Shown: positions 1 through 6,878, counted from the stretch's first letter. The stretch: DNA of 10,238 nt from Paracoccaceae bacterium (GCA_007123625.1 SKKS01000113.1:1-10238), one strand, 5' to 3'. The notes: a model not told the origin generated them from the letters alone. A program made the numbers and translations.

Positions 1-1
1 C

Positions 2-781
2 GAAGCGCAGGGGCTGGAAATCGACGGCATCCTGCAAGAAGGCGGCGCCGGGCAGATCGAGATCAACCTCAACCACGGCGATCCGGTGCAGCTGTCCGAC
101 GAAGTGTTCTATTTCAAGCGCCTGATCCGCGAAGCCGCGCTGCGCCATGGCTGCTACGCCACCTTCATGGCCAAGCCGATCGAAGGCGAACCAGGCAGCG
201 CCATGCATATCCACCATTCGGTGGTCGACATCGCCAGCGGCGCAAACATCTTCTCGGGCGCCGACGAGGAAAGCACCGATGAATTCTATCACTTCATCGG
301 CGGGATGCAGAAATACCTGCCTGCGGTCATTGCGATCCTGGCGCCCTATGTGAACAGCTATCGCCGCTATGTTCCGGATTTCGCGGCCCCGATCAATCTG
401 GAATGGGGGCGCGACAACCGCACCACGGGAATTCGTGTGCCGGTGTCCAGCGCAGCTTCGCGCCGGGTGGAAAACCGGCTGGTCGGCATGGATTGCAACC
501 CGTATCTGGGTATCGCCGCGTCGCTCGCCTGCGGCTATCTGGGCATGGTGGAGAGGATCACCCCCCGCGACCAATACAAGGGCGACGCCTATGTGGCCGA
601 AGACGAGCTTCCCTTGACGCTGGGTGACGCGCTGGACTTGCTGGAGGAGTGCGCGCCCGTGCGCGACGTGTTGGGCCAGCGCTTCTGCACCGTCTATGAA
701 TGCGTCAAACGCATGGAATACAAGGAATTTCTGCAGGTGATCAGCCCGTGGGAACGCGAACATCTGCTGCTGAACGTATGA
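2..781 (+). CDS. puuA: Gamma-glutamylpolyamine synthetase (glutamine synthetase family), C-terminal part
   Basis: The 5' end is cut by the window edge. The frame is open from base 2 and gives 259 residues, a little over half of a usual protein of about 450 aa. It is the catalytic C-terminal domain of the glutamine synthetase fold: the Glu-bearing GQIEINL strand near the start, ATFMAKP, the GSAMHIHHS histidine motif that helps bind nucleotide and glutamate, the arginine-rich LEWGRDNRT segment, and RRVENRLVGMDCNPYL with its metal-ligand glutamate. The family ligates glutamate to ammonia or amines using ATP. I choose polyamine (putrescine) as substrate rather than ammonia because the next gene, overlapping by ATGA, is a PuuB-type oxidase; that pairing is the Puu pathway signature. 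The GTG at 86 is internal, not a start. A gamma-glutamylmethylamide or other amine ligase remains possible. The family call is certain; the substrate is inferred. Confidence 0.85.
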   Translation, partial: EAQGLEIDGILQEGGAGQIEINLNHGDPVQLSDEVFYFKRLIREAALRHGCYATFMAKPIEGEPGSAMHIHHSVVDIASGANIFSGADEESTDEFYHFIGGMQKYLPAVIAILAPYVNSYRRYVPDFAAPINLEWGRDNRTTGIRVPVSSAASRRVENRLVGMDCNPYLGIAASLACGYLGMVERITPRDQYKGDAYVAEDELPLTLGDALDLLEECAPVRDVLGQRFCTVYECVKRMEYKEFLQVISPWEREHLLLNV

Positions 782-2073
782 ACCTTCTGTTCGCCAACGA
801 CAAGCGCGGGGCGTACCCGCCCAGCTACTACGCCGCCACCGCGACCCCGCTGGACCTGCAGCCGCCCCTGCGCGAAAGCCGCCGCGCCGATGTGGTCGTG
901 GTCGGCGCGGGCTACACCGGGCTGTCGGCGGCACTGCATCTGGCGCGGCGCGGCTATGACGTGGTGGTGCTTGAAGCGCATCGCGTGGGCTTCGGCGCTT
1001 CGGGGCGCAACGGCGGGCAGGTCGGCACCGGCCAGCGTATCGACCAGGACGCGCTGGAGCGAATGTTCGGACGCGGAGACGCCCGCGCGCTGTGGGACAT
1101 GGGACAGGACGCGGTGGCGCTGGTGCGCGACCTGATCGACACCCACGCCATGGACTGCCCCTTTGCGCCCGGGGTCATCCATGCCGACTGGCACGCCTCG
1201 GACGTGCGTCACGCCCACGCCTATGCCGACCGGATGCGGCGCGATTACGACTATGACCTGATCGAGCCGCTGGACCGTGCCGCGCTGCACGGGATTGTCC
1301 GCGCGCCGGGATATCAGGGCGGGGTGATCGACCACGGCGCCGGGCATGTGCACCCGCTGCGCTTTGCGCTGGGTCTGGCCCGGGCTGCGCTGGCTGCGGG
1401 CGCGGTGATCCATGAAAACACGCTTGTCACCGGCATCACAGACGGCCCCCGCCCGCGCGTCGAAACCGAAGAAGGCAGCATCGAGGCCGATCATGTGATC
1501 CTGGCCGCCAACGGATATCTGGGCGATCTGAACGGGCGCGTGGCGGCGCGGGTCATGCCGATCAACAACTTCATCATTGCCACCGAACCGCTGGACCCGG
1601 GCACGGTCCTGACCCGCAACGTGGCCGTGGCCGACAGCAAGTTCGTGGTCAATTATTTCCGCATGTCGGACGACGGGCGGCTTCTGTTCGGGGGCGGCGA
1701 AAGCTATGGCTACCGCTTCCCCGACATCATTGCCACGGTCCGCAAGCCCATGCTCGAGGTGTTTCCGCAACTGGCGGATGCCCGGATCGACTATGCCTGG
1801 GGCGGGACGCTGGCGATCACCCGCACGCGACTGCCGTATTTCGCCCGCCCCGGCGCAGGGATCCTCAGCGCTTCGGGCTATTCCGGGCACGGGGTGGCGC
1901 TGGCCACTCTGGCCGGCCGCGCGCTGGCCGAGGCCGTGGCCGGGCGATCGGCGCAGTTCGACCTGATGGCGCGGCTGGAACTGCCCGCCTTTCCCGGCGG
2001 CAGCGCCTTGCGCAACCCGCTGCTGGTGCTTGCCATGACATGGTTTTCGCTGCGCGACCGGCTGGGCATCTGA
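778..2073 (+). CDS. puuB: FAD-dependent gamma-glutamylputrescine oxidase (DAO family)
   Basis: The protein has 431 aa, a normal length for PuuB. The start is the ATG at 778, which overlaps the stop of the upstream synthetase (ATGA), so translation is probably coupled; the open frame extends further upstream only inside that gene. The N-terminal Rossmann motif G43-x-G45-x-x-G48 within VVVVGAGYTGLS, an acidic residue ending the second strand (VVVLEA), and GASGRNGGQ at 73-81 bind FAD. The GYSGHGVALATLAGRALAE segment near the C terminus is the second FAD contact of the DAO fold. Known PuuB enzymes oxidise the terminal amine of gamma-glutamylputrescine to an aldehyde, releasing ammonia and peroxide, in the cytoplasm. 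The GASGRNGGQ motif plus the partner gene favours PuuB over other amino acid oxidases such as glycine or D-amino acid oxidase. The exact substrate is inferred. No clear terminator follows. Confidence 0.85.
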   Translation: MNLLFANDKRGAYPPSYYAATATPLDLQPPLRESRRADVVVVGAGYTGLSAALHLARRGYDVVVLEAHRVGFGASGRNGGQVGTGQRIDQDALERMFGRGDARALWDMGQDAVALVRDLIDTHAMDCPFAPGVIHADWHASDVRHAHAYADRMRRDYDYDLIEPLDRAALHGIVRAPGYQGGVIDHGAGHVHPLRFALGLARAALAAGAVIHENTLVTGITDGPRPRVETEEGSIEADHVILAANGYLGDLNGRVAARVMPINNFIIATEPLDPGTVLTRNVAVADSKFVVNYFRMSDDGRLLFGGGESYGYRFPDIIATVRKPMLEVFPQLADARIDYAWGGTLAITRTRLPYFARPGAGILSASGYSGHGVALATLAGRALAEAVAGRSAQFDLMARLELPAFPGGSALRNPLLVLAMTWFSLRDRLGI

Positions 2074-2275
2074 CCGCAAAGTGAGCCGCACAGGGCGGAA
2101 CACTCTTCCACAAATCTCGCCGCTAAATCTGGCAAATAAGAACAATTTCCCGAAATAACAGCCAGTCCAAGCAAGCCTTCCCGACACCGGACGGGGCGGC
2201 AAATTCTTGCCCGACGCACAGGCCCCGACGCGAACACGGTTCGCAAACCACCCGGGAACCCGCAGCGCGGGCCGA

Positions 2276-2304
2276 TTGCCAGCGCGGGAAATCGTCCCTA
2301 TCTG
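2276..2304 (+). promoter_or_regulatory. Candidate sigma70-type promoter for the rhodanese gene
   Basis: The 272-bp gap 2074-2345 holds no convincing gene. Within it TTGCCA (2276-2281; five of six to TTGACA) is followed after exactly 17 bp by TATCTG (2299-2304; three of six to TATAAT). This would start transcription near 2311, about 35 nt before the rhodanese ATG. The -35 is good and the -10 weak, so this is only a candidate. The rest of the gap contains an A/T-richer patch (about 2110-2160) and a short CCCGC/GCGGG hairpin near 2260 with no assigned role. Confidence 0.35.
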
Positions 2305-2345
2305 CCCACTGAAACGCAAACATGCTGTCGCGAAAGGAGCCTTCG

Positions 2346-3275
2346 ATGCTTCGCCACACTGCCCTTGGTCTTGCTGCCCTGTCCCTGCCCGCCGCCGCAC
2401 TTGCTGCGCCCGATGGTTGGTCCCCGCTGCTGGAGCCTGCCGAACTGGCCGCGATCCTGGACGCCAATGACGACGTGCGCGTGGTGCATGTCACCGGCGC
2501 ACAGGATCAATTGATCCCCGGCGCGGTGTTTTCGCCCTATGGCGACTGGCGCGGCGGGCCAAGCAACCCCGGCGCCCTGCGCGACGTGATGGAATTCGAA
2601 GACGTGATCACCCGTCTGGGCATCGACGCCGATACGCCCGTGGTCGTGGTGCACGGTGGCGCGAACCCGTCGGACATGGGTGCTGCGGCGCGCGTCTACT
2701 GGACCCTGAAATCGCTGGGCGTGCAGGATCTGGCGCTTCTGAACGGAGGCTTTGCGGCTTGGGCCGAGGCTTCGCTGCCCGTCACCACCGAACCGGCGGT
2801 GGTGCAGGAAACCAGCTTCCAACCTGAATGGGACAACAGCTGGTATGTGAGTACCGAGGAAGTGGCCGTCCTGACCGAAAACGGCGAAGCGCGCATCATC
2901 GACAGCCGCCCGCGCGGGTTTTTCGACGGAGTCGATTGGTCCATTGCCCGCCCCGGCACGGTCCGGAACGCCGAAAGCGTGGTCTTTGCCGATTTCATGG
3001 ACGGGAACCGGATGCTGGGCGCTGAGCGCGCCCGCGAAATTGCCGCCGCGAACGGCCTGACCGACGCGCCGCTGACCGTGAACTTCTGCAACACCGGGCA
3101 TTGGGCCGCGATCAACTGGTTCGCCCTGTCCGAGGTCGCAGGCGTCGACAATACCAGGCTTTATGCCGAAAGCATGGCCGAATACGCCACGCGTGGGCAT
3201 GCGCTGGACAACGAGCCCTCGCGGATTGCCTATCTTTGGCATTCAACCCGCAAATGGGTGTCCGACCTGTTCTGA
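2346..3275 (+). CDS. Exported two-domain rhodanese (sulfurtransferase)
   Basis: The start is the ATG at 2346 rather than the in-frame ATG at 2322. A strong Shine-Dalgarno AAAGGAG (2333-2339) lies 6 nt upstream, and this start yields a clean signal peptide (short basic N terminus, hydrophobic core, ALA-A cleavage near residue 20). The 309-aa product has tandem rhodanese domains, about 27-150 and 165-305. Only the second has the catalytic cysteine, C248 in the loop CNTGHWA. In the first, the loop position (about 103-112, GGANPSD) has no cysteine, as is typical of two-domain thiosulfate or mercaptopyruvate sulfurtransferases. Such enzymes form a persulfide on the cysteine from thiosulfate or another sulfane donor. 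A mature protein in the periplasm, followed on the same strand by a YeeE-type thiosulfate permease, suggests a role in periplasmic sulfane sulfur handling. The acceptor is unknown. Confidence 0.85.
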   Translation: MLRHTALGLAALSLPAAALAAPDGWSPLLEPAELAAILDANDDVRVVHVTGAQDQLIPGAVFSPYGDWRGGPSNPGALRDVMEFEDVITRLGIDADTPVVVVHGGANPSDMGAAARVYWTLKSLGVQDLALLNGGFAAWAEASLPVTTEPAVVQETSFQPEWDNSWYVSTEEVAVLTENGEARIIDSRPRGFFDGVDWSIARPGTVRNAESVVFADFMDGNRMLGAERAREIAAANGLTDAPLTVNFCNTGHWAAINWFALSEVAGVDNTRLYAESMAEYATRGHALDNEPSRIAYLWHSTRKWVSDLF

Positions 3276-3314
3276 GCTCGGCGCGGCCTGGGGCCGTGGT
3301 TGCAAGCTGACGCG

Positions 3315-3337
3315 AAGGGGCGCATCCTGCGCCCCTT
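3315..3337 (+). terminator. Perfect 10-bp hairpin between the rhodanese and YeeE genes
   Basis: AAGGGGCGCA (3315-3324) pairs perfectly with TGCGCCCCTT (3328-3337) around a 3-nt loop TCC. It lies 39 bp after the rhodanese stop and 32 bp before the next start. No real U-tract follows (TTATAC only), so it could be a partial terminator or attenuator, or a 3'-end stabiliser that sets the expression ratio of the two genes. Confidence 0.55.
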
Positions 3338-3369
3338 ATACATGAGTGATACCGGATCGGAGAGAAACC

Positions 3370-4491
3370 ATGCTCTGGAACCGTACGGGCCTTGTCCTGT
3401 TCGCGCTGGCTCTGGCCATATTCGCCTTCCTGACCGCGGGGGTCCGCGCCGGCCTGCTGGTGCTGGTGGGGCTGGGATTCGGGCTGGTGCTTGAAGGGAT
3501 GCGCTTCGGCTTTGCCGGGCCGTGGCGGATGATCGTCACCGACCGCGACGGGCGTGGGCTGATCGCGCAATTCCTGGCCATCGGCCTGACGGCGGCGGCG
3601 GCGTTCCCGCTACTGGCCGCCGCGCCGGACGAGCTGTTTGGCGCACACGCGCCTGTCGGGCTGGCCATGATCGCGGGTGCCTTTGTTTTTGGCGCGACCA
3701 TGCAGCTGGTGATGGGCTGCGGGTCGGGCACACTGGTCAACGCGGGCAGCGGCAATCTGGTGGGACTTGTGGCGCTGGTGGGTTTCATCGGCGGAAGCTT
3801 TCTGGGCACGCTGCATCTGGGCTGGTGGACGGGTCTGGGCGCGCTGCCAGTGATCACGTTCCAAGGGTTGTGGGGCGCGGATGCGGGGCTATGGATCACG
3901 CTGGCGCTGCTGGCGGCCCTGGGCGCGGTGGTGGCCTTGCGTGCCGCTCCCGGCAAGCGGATGCCGCCCCGGCGGCTGTGGATCGCCGCCGCTTTGATCG
4001 CCGCGCTGGCGCTGGCCAATCTGGTGATCGCGGGCCAGCCGTGGGGGATCGTCTATGGTCTGGGCCTGTGGGGCGCCAAACTGGCCGAAGCCGGCGGCGC
4101 CGATGTCGCCGCGACCGCGTTCTGGTCCGTCCCGGGCAATGCCGAACGGCTGGGCGCAAGCATCCTGACCGATGTGACCTCGCTTACCAATATCGGGCTG
4201 TTGGCGGGCGCCTTCATCGCCATGCGGTGGAAGGTCGATCCCGGCGCGCAGACCACCAACCTGACCGCGGCTAGCTGGATTGCGGTACTGATGGCAGCGC
4301 TGGTCATGGGCTACAGCGCGCGGCTGGCCTTTGGCTGCAATGTCGGCGCGTTCTTCAGCGGGATTTCGACCGGGTCGCTGCATGGCTGGGTCTGGCTGGT
4401 GGCGGCGTTCGGTGGGTCGTACATGGGCATCCGCATGCGCCCGATCCTGTTGCGTCCGGCGGCGCCTGCTGCTGAACGGGTGCCGGCATGA
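3370..4491 (+). CDS. YeeE/YedE family (TsuA-like) thiosulfate/sulfur permease
   Basis: The start is the ATG at 3370, with GGAGAG (3359-3364) 5 nt upstream; an in-frame GTG at 3346 has no such signal. The 373-aa product is almost entirely hydrophobic helices, as expected for this integral inner-membrane family. Two pseudo-repeats each carry a signature cysteine motif: GCGSGTLVNAGSGN with C117, and FGCNVGAFFSGISTGSLHGW with C323. An early RFGF motif (residues 45-48) is also family-typical. In studied TsuA/YeeE proteins such cysteines lie along the path that conducts thiosulfate into the cytoplasm. The linkage to an exported rhodanese upstream supports sulfane-sulfur transport. The next gene overlaps by ATGA (4488-4491), indicating translational coupling. 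No TusA/TsuB-like partner gene is visible, unlike many tsuA loci. The family is sure; thiosulfate as substrate is likely but inferred. Confidence 0.88.
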   Translation: MLWNRTGLVLFALALAIFAFLTAGVRAGLLVLVGLGFGLVLEGMRFGFAGPWRMIVTDRDGRGLIAQFLAIGLTAAAAFPLLAAAPDELFGAHAPVGLAMIAGAFVFGATMQLVMGCGSGTLVNAGSGNLVGLVALVGFIGGSFLGTLHLGWWTGLGALPVITFQGLWGADAGLWITLALLAALGAVVALRAAPGKRMPPRRLWIAAALIAALALANLVIAGQPWGIVYGLGLWGAKLAEAGGADVAATAFWSVPGNAERLGASILTDVTSLTNIGLLAGAFIAMRWKVDPGAQTTNLTAASWIAVLMAALVMGYSARLAFGCNVGAFFSGISTGSLHGWVWLVAAFGGSYMGIRMRPILLRPAAPAAERVPA

Positions 4492-4673
4492 GCGCGTCTG
4501 CGCCCGCGCGCCCTTCGCGCCCCGTGGTGGCATTTATCGCGCTGGGTCTGCTGGCAGCTGTCGTGTTGCTTGATAGCCTGCGCAGCCCGGCGGTGGACCT
4601 GTTTGCGGCCCCGCCCCCGATTGCGCTGGGATCTGGCGTGGCGCCCGGGGGGGCGCACTGCTCCGGCGGCTAG
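4488..4673 (+). CDS. Small single-pass membrane protein with C-terminal cysteine tail
   Basis: This 61-aa frame starts with an ATG overlapping the stop of the YeeE gene (ATGA), the usual sign of a translated, coupled small gene. The N terminus is short and contains arginines (R8, R11). One transmembrane helix follows at about 13-29 (VVAFIALGLLAAVVLLD), then a Pro/Ala-rich tail of about 30 residues ending in GGAHCSGG with a single cysteine, C58. By the positive-inside rule the tail should face the periplasm, the same side as the exported rhodanese. I do not recognise a named family. A cysteine tail next to a sulfurtransferase and a thiosulfate permease invites, but does not prove, a sulfur-relay or accessory-subunit role. 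A run of seven G at 4647-4653 lies near the end, so the C-terminal frame depends on that homopolymer being read correctly. Confidence 0.6.
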   Translation: MSASAPARPSRPVVAFIALGLLAAVVLLDSLRSPAVDLFAAPPPIALGSGVAPGGAHCSGG

Positions 4674-4751
4674 GCACCGCCCGGACCGGTTTGTTCCCGC
4701 AGAAACCTCTGGCCACTGCCGCGCATTGCTGGTCTACTTGCCGCCGGAAAC

Positions 4752-4771
4752 GCGACAGACAAGCGACAGAC
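4752..4771 (+). repeat. Tandem 9-bp direct repeat before the lipoprotein gene
   Basis: GCGACAGAC occurs at 4752-4760 and again at 4763-4771, a period of 11 bp or about one helical turn. The second copy ends a few bases before the Shine-Dalgarno GGGAGG (4775-4780). A same-face regulator site is possible; so is chance. Confidence 0.4.
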
Positions 4772-4787
4772 CCCGGGAGGCAGACCA

Positions 4788-5366
4788 ATGAAGCACCTTA
4801 CATCCATCGCTGCAGCGGCCTGTCTCAGCCTGACCGCCTGCATCGGGGTCGATGTCGATATCGAGGTCCTGAGCGACGACACCGGGCGCATGACCGGGAT
4901 CTTCGAAATGCAGCGGGGAATGTACGACATGGCCGCCGCCGACGGCGATTCGGATTTCTGTGACGAATCCGAAGGCGGCACGCTGGAACTGACGCCTGAC
5001 AAGGCGATCTGCCGGATGGACCGCACCGCGACCTTTGAAGAGCTGTTCGCCGGTGACGACGACGATACCGAGATCAATGCGCAGATCGAACCGCTGGGCA
5101 ACAACACCGTCCGCGTGACCATCCCGCTGGACGACTTCGGCAATGACATGGACGAAATGCTGGACGATCCGGCGATGCTGGCCATGTTCCGCCCCATGCT
5201 CGACGGCTACGCGATCTCGTTCTCGGTCAGCGGCGCCGAAATCCTCAGCTCGAACGGCGAGGTTTCGGCCGACGGGCGGCGCGCAACCTTTGCCATGCCG
5301 CTGACGGGATTGCTGGACGCGGACCTGGACTTGCCCGACGCGTTCGTGACCGAAGTGCGCTACTGA
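4788..5366 (+). CDS. Small acidic lipoprotein of unknown function
   Basis: The start ATG has GGGAGG (4775-4780) 7 nt upstream. The 192-aa product begins with a lipoprotein signal peptide whose lipobox is LTAC, making C18 the lipidated residue after cleavage. The mature part is strongly acidic: VDVDIEVLSDD just after the anchor, GDDDD at about 94, and a DDFGNDMDEMLDD stretch in the middle. It contains two further cysteines (C63 and C79) that could form a disulfide. The opening strand followed by DDTGRMTGIFEM recalls the beginning of LppM-like lipoprotein domains, but I cannot confirm this. It probably sits on the periplasmic face of the inner or outer membrane; the residue after the cysteine is Ile, not Asp. 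It lies 114 bp after the sulfur cluster on the same strand and ends at a hairpin, so it may be its own unit. Function unknown. Confidence 0.75.
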   Translation: MKHLTSIAAAACLSLTACIGVDVDIEVLSDDTGRMTGIFEMQRGMYDMAAADGDSDFCDESEGGTLELTPDKAICRMDRTATFEELFAGDDDDTEINAQIEPLGNNTVRVTIPLDDFGNDMDEMLDDPAMLAMFRPMLDGYAISFSVSGAEILSSNGEVSADGRRATFAMPLTGLLDADLDLPDAFVTEVRY

Positions 5367-5372
5367 CGGTGC

Positions 5373-5392
5373 GCGGCGCCTTCGGGCGCTGC
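5373..5392 (+). terminator. UUCG-tetraloop hairpin between convergent genes
   Basis: GCGGCGCC (5373-5380) pairs with GGCGCTGC (5385-5392), eight pairs including one G-U, closing the extra-stable C(UUCG)G loop on the plus strand. It starts 7 nt after the lipoprotein stop and 3 nt before the end of the convergent slyX gene. No U-tract follows, so it probably acts as a 3'-end barrier rather than a textbook terminator. Confidence 0.55.
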
Positions 5393-5394
5393 CC

Positions 5395-5613
5395 CTACCA
5401 GTGCGGCGGGCGCTCATCCCCCAGGATCACACCGCCGCCGCCGTCTTCCTGGCGCGCGGCCTCGCTGTGCTTCAACCGGGCGACCTGCGCCTCCAGCCGT
5501 TCGATCCGCGCGGCCTGGGCCGCGGCAAGGTCGGAAAGATCCTCGACCGCGCGCAGCAGATGCGCCAGCCGCTCCTCGGTCAGGTCCTGCCGGGCTGTCA
5601 GATCGTCACTCAT
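5395..5613 (-). CDS. slyX: SlyX family protein
   Basis: This 72-aa protein has the usual SlyX size and plan. An N-terminal coiled coil (about residues 8-50, with heptad-like LTEERLAHLLRAVEDLSDL and IERLEAQVARLK) is followed by a flexible Gly/acidic linker and the terminal PPHW, matching the PPHY-type ending of the family. The ATG at 5613 overlaps the tgt stop (ATGA on the minus strand), so it is the second gene of a tgt-slyX unit and is probably translationally coupled. A GGGGGA stretch inside tgt sits about 6 nt upstream as a ribosome site. SlyX proteins are small cytoplasmic coiled-coil proteins without an established biochemical role. The assignment rests on length, coiled coil and C-terminal motif. 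Confidence 0.85.
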   Translation of the reverse strand: MSDDLTARQDLTEERLAHLLRAVEDLSDLAAAQAARIERLEAQVARLKHSEAARQEDGGGGVILGDERPPHW

Positions 5614-6749
5614 GCGCTGTCCCCCGTGATCGGCTCGATGTCACCTTCGGCACGCTGCGCGTGGAACGCGGCCGCAAATTCTGGCAGCGTCCCCGTCGCG
5701 ATGGCGGCGCGCATGCCGGCCATTAGCTCCTGATAATAGTGCAGGTTGTGCCACGTCAGCAGCATCGAGCCTATGATTTCGTCTGCGCGGATCACATGGT
5801 GCAGATAGGCGCGCGAGTAGCCCCGGCAGGCCGGGCAGGTGCAATCGGCATCGAGTGGGCGCGAATCGTCCCGGTGACGCGCATTGCGCAGGTTCACGGG
5901 CCCCCGACGGGTCCAGGCCTGCCCCGTCCGCCCCGAGCGTGACGGCAATACGCAATCGAACATGTCGACGCCGCGCTGAACCGCGCCGACAATGTCATCG
6001 GGCTTGCCCACACCCATCAGATAGCGCGGGCGGTCGTCGGGCAGCATGTCCGGCGCGTGGTCCAGCACGCCGAACATGGCCTCCTGCCCCTCGCCCACCG
6101 CCAGCCCGCCGATGGCGTAGCCGTCGAATCCGATTCCGCGCAGGGCCTCGGCGGACTCGAGGCGTAGGTCCTGCTCCAGCCCACCTTGCTGGATGCCGAA
6201 CAGCGCATGCCCGGGCCGGTCGCCAAAAGCATCGCGCGAGCGTTGCGCCCAGCGCATCGACAGCCGCATGCTTTCGGCAATCCGCCCCCGGTCCGCAGGC
6301 AGCGCCGGGCATTCATCGAACGCCATGACAATGTCCGACCCCAGCAGGCGCTGAATCTCCATGCTGGATTCGGGCGACAGCATGTGCCGCGAGCCGTCGA
6401 TATGGCTGGCGAAGCGCACGCCTTCTTCGGTCAGCTTGCGCAAACTTGCCAGCGACATGACCTGAAACCCGCCCGAATCGGTCAGGATCGGCCCGTGCCA
6501 GTTCATGAACCGGTGCAGCCCGCCCAACCGCGCCACACGTTCTGCCCCAGGCCGCAGCATCAGGTGATAAGTATTGCCCAACAGGATATCGGCGCCGGTC
6601 TCGCGCACGCTTTCGGGGCGCATCGCCTTCACCGTTGCCGCTGTGCCAACGGGCATGAACGCAGGCGTGCGGATATCGCCGCGCGTGGTGCGCAGACTAC
6701 CCGTGCGCGCGCGCCCGTCGCGGGCATGAATTTCGAAGGCAAGGGACAT
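5610..6749 (-). CDS. tgt: Queuine/preQ1 tRNA-guanine transglycosylase
   Basis: Tgt exchanges guanine-34 of GUN-anticodon tRNAs for preQ1, a key step of queuosine synthesis. The start is the ATG at 6749, with GGAG 5 nt upstream, giving 379 aa, the standard bacterial length; the frame stays open further upstream but only as antisense of the next genes. Visible catalytic features are D91 in TDSGGFQ, the GIQQGG loop (185-190), GGLAVGE (214-220), the nucleophile D265 in MFDCVLPSRSGR, and the zinc site C303-x-C305-x-x-C308 with H334 in LTWHN. All expected residues are present, so the enzyme should be active. It is cotranscribed with slyX downstream and divergent from sufT. The shared 129-bp gap 6750-6878 should contain its promoter, but I could not place one convincingly. 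Confidence 0.97.
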   Translation of the reverse strand: MSLAFEIHARDGRARTGSLRTTRGDIRTPAFMPVGTAATVKAMRPESVRETGADILLGNTYHLMLRPGAERVARLGGLHRFMNWHGPILTDSGGFQVMSLASLRKLTEEGVRFASHIDGSRHMLSPESSMEIQRLLGSDIVMAFDECPALPADRGRIAESMRLSMRWAQRSRDAFGDRPGHALFGIQQGGLEQDLRLESAEALRGIGFDGYAIGGLAVGEGQEAMFGVLDHAPDMLPDDRPRYLMGVGKPDDIVGAVQRGVDMFDCVLPSRSGRTGQAWTRRGPVNLRNARHRDDSRPLDADCTCPACRGYSRAYLHHVIRADEIIGSMLLTWHNLHYYQELMAGMRAAIATGTLPEFAAAFHAQRAEGDIEPITGDSA

Positions 6750-6807
6750 GCGGGCTCCGTTCCTGTATCTGCGCCGCGTTCTGCGCGATAATGCCCCCGC
6801 TGCCAAG

Positions 6808-6835
6808 AGCTTCCGCTCGCCACTGGACGGAAGCT
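6808..6835. repeat. Inverted repeat in the tgt/sufT divergent region
   Basis: AGCTTCCG (6808-6815) and CGGAAGCT (6828-6835) are perfect 8-bp arms separated by 12 bp. The repeat lies between the divergent tgt and sufT starts, just upstream of an A/T-rich patch (TTATATATT, 6845-6853) that could be a -10 region for sufT. It may be a regulator site or an mRNA leader hairpin; no known motif is recognised. Confidence 0.5.
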
Positions 6836-6878
6836 GCGTAATCCTTATATATTCAGTCAACAAACCTGCGAGGCTGCC

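Noticed and set aside
694..2400. 568-codon open frame on the minus strand across puuB
   Set aside because: It is antisense to a protein with clear FAD motifs, has no recognisable domain and a composition typical of the shadow frame of GC-rich codon bias.
4570..4791. 73-codon plus-strand frame following the 61-aa protein in another phase
   Set aside because: No ribosome site and a translation lacking domain features; kept only as the alternative ending if the G-run were one base shorter.
4734..5417. 227-codon minus-strand frame opposite the lipoprotein gene
   Set aside because: The plus-strand frame has a ribosome site, a signal peptide and a lipobox; the minus frame has none of these.
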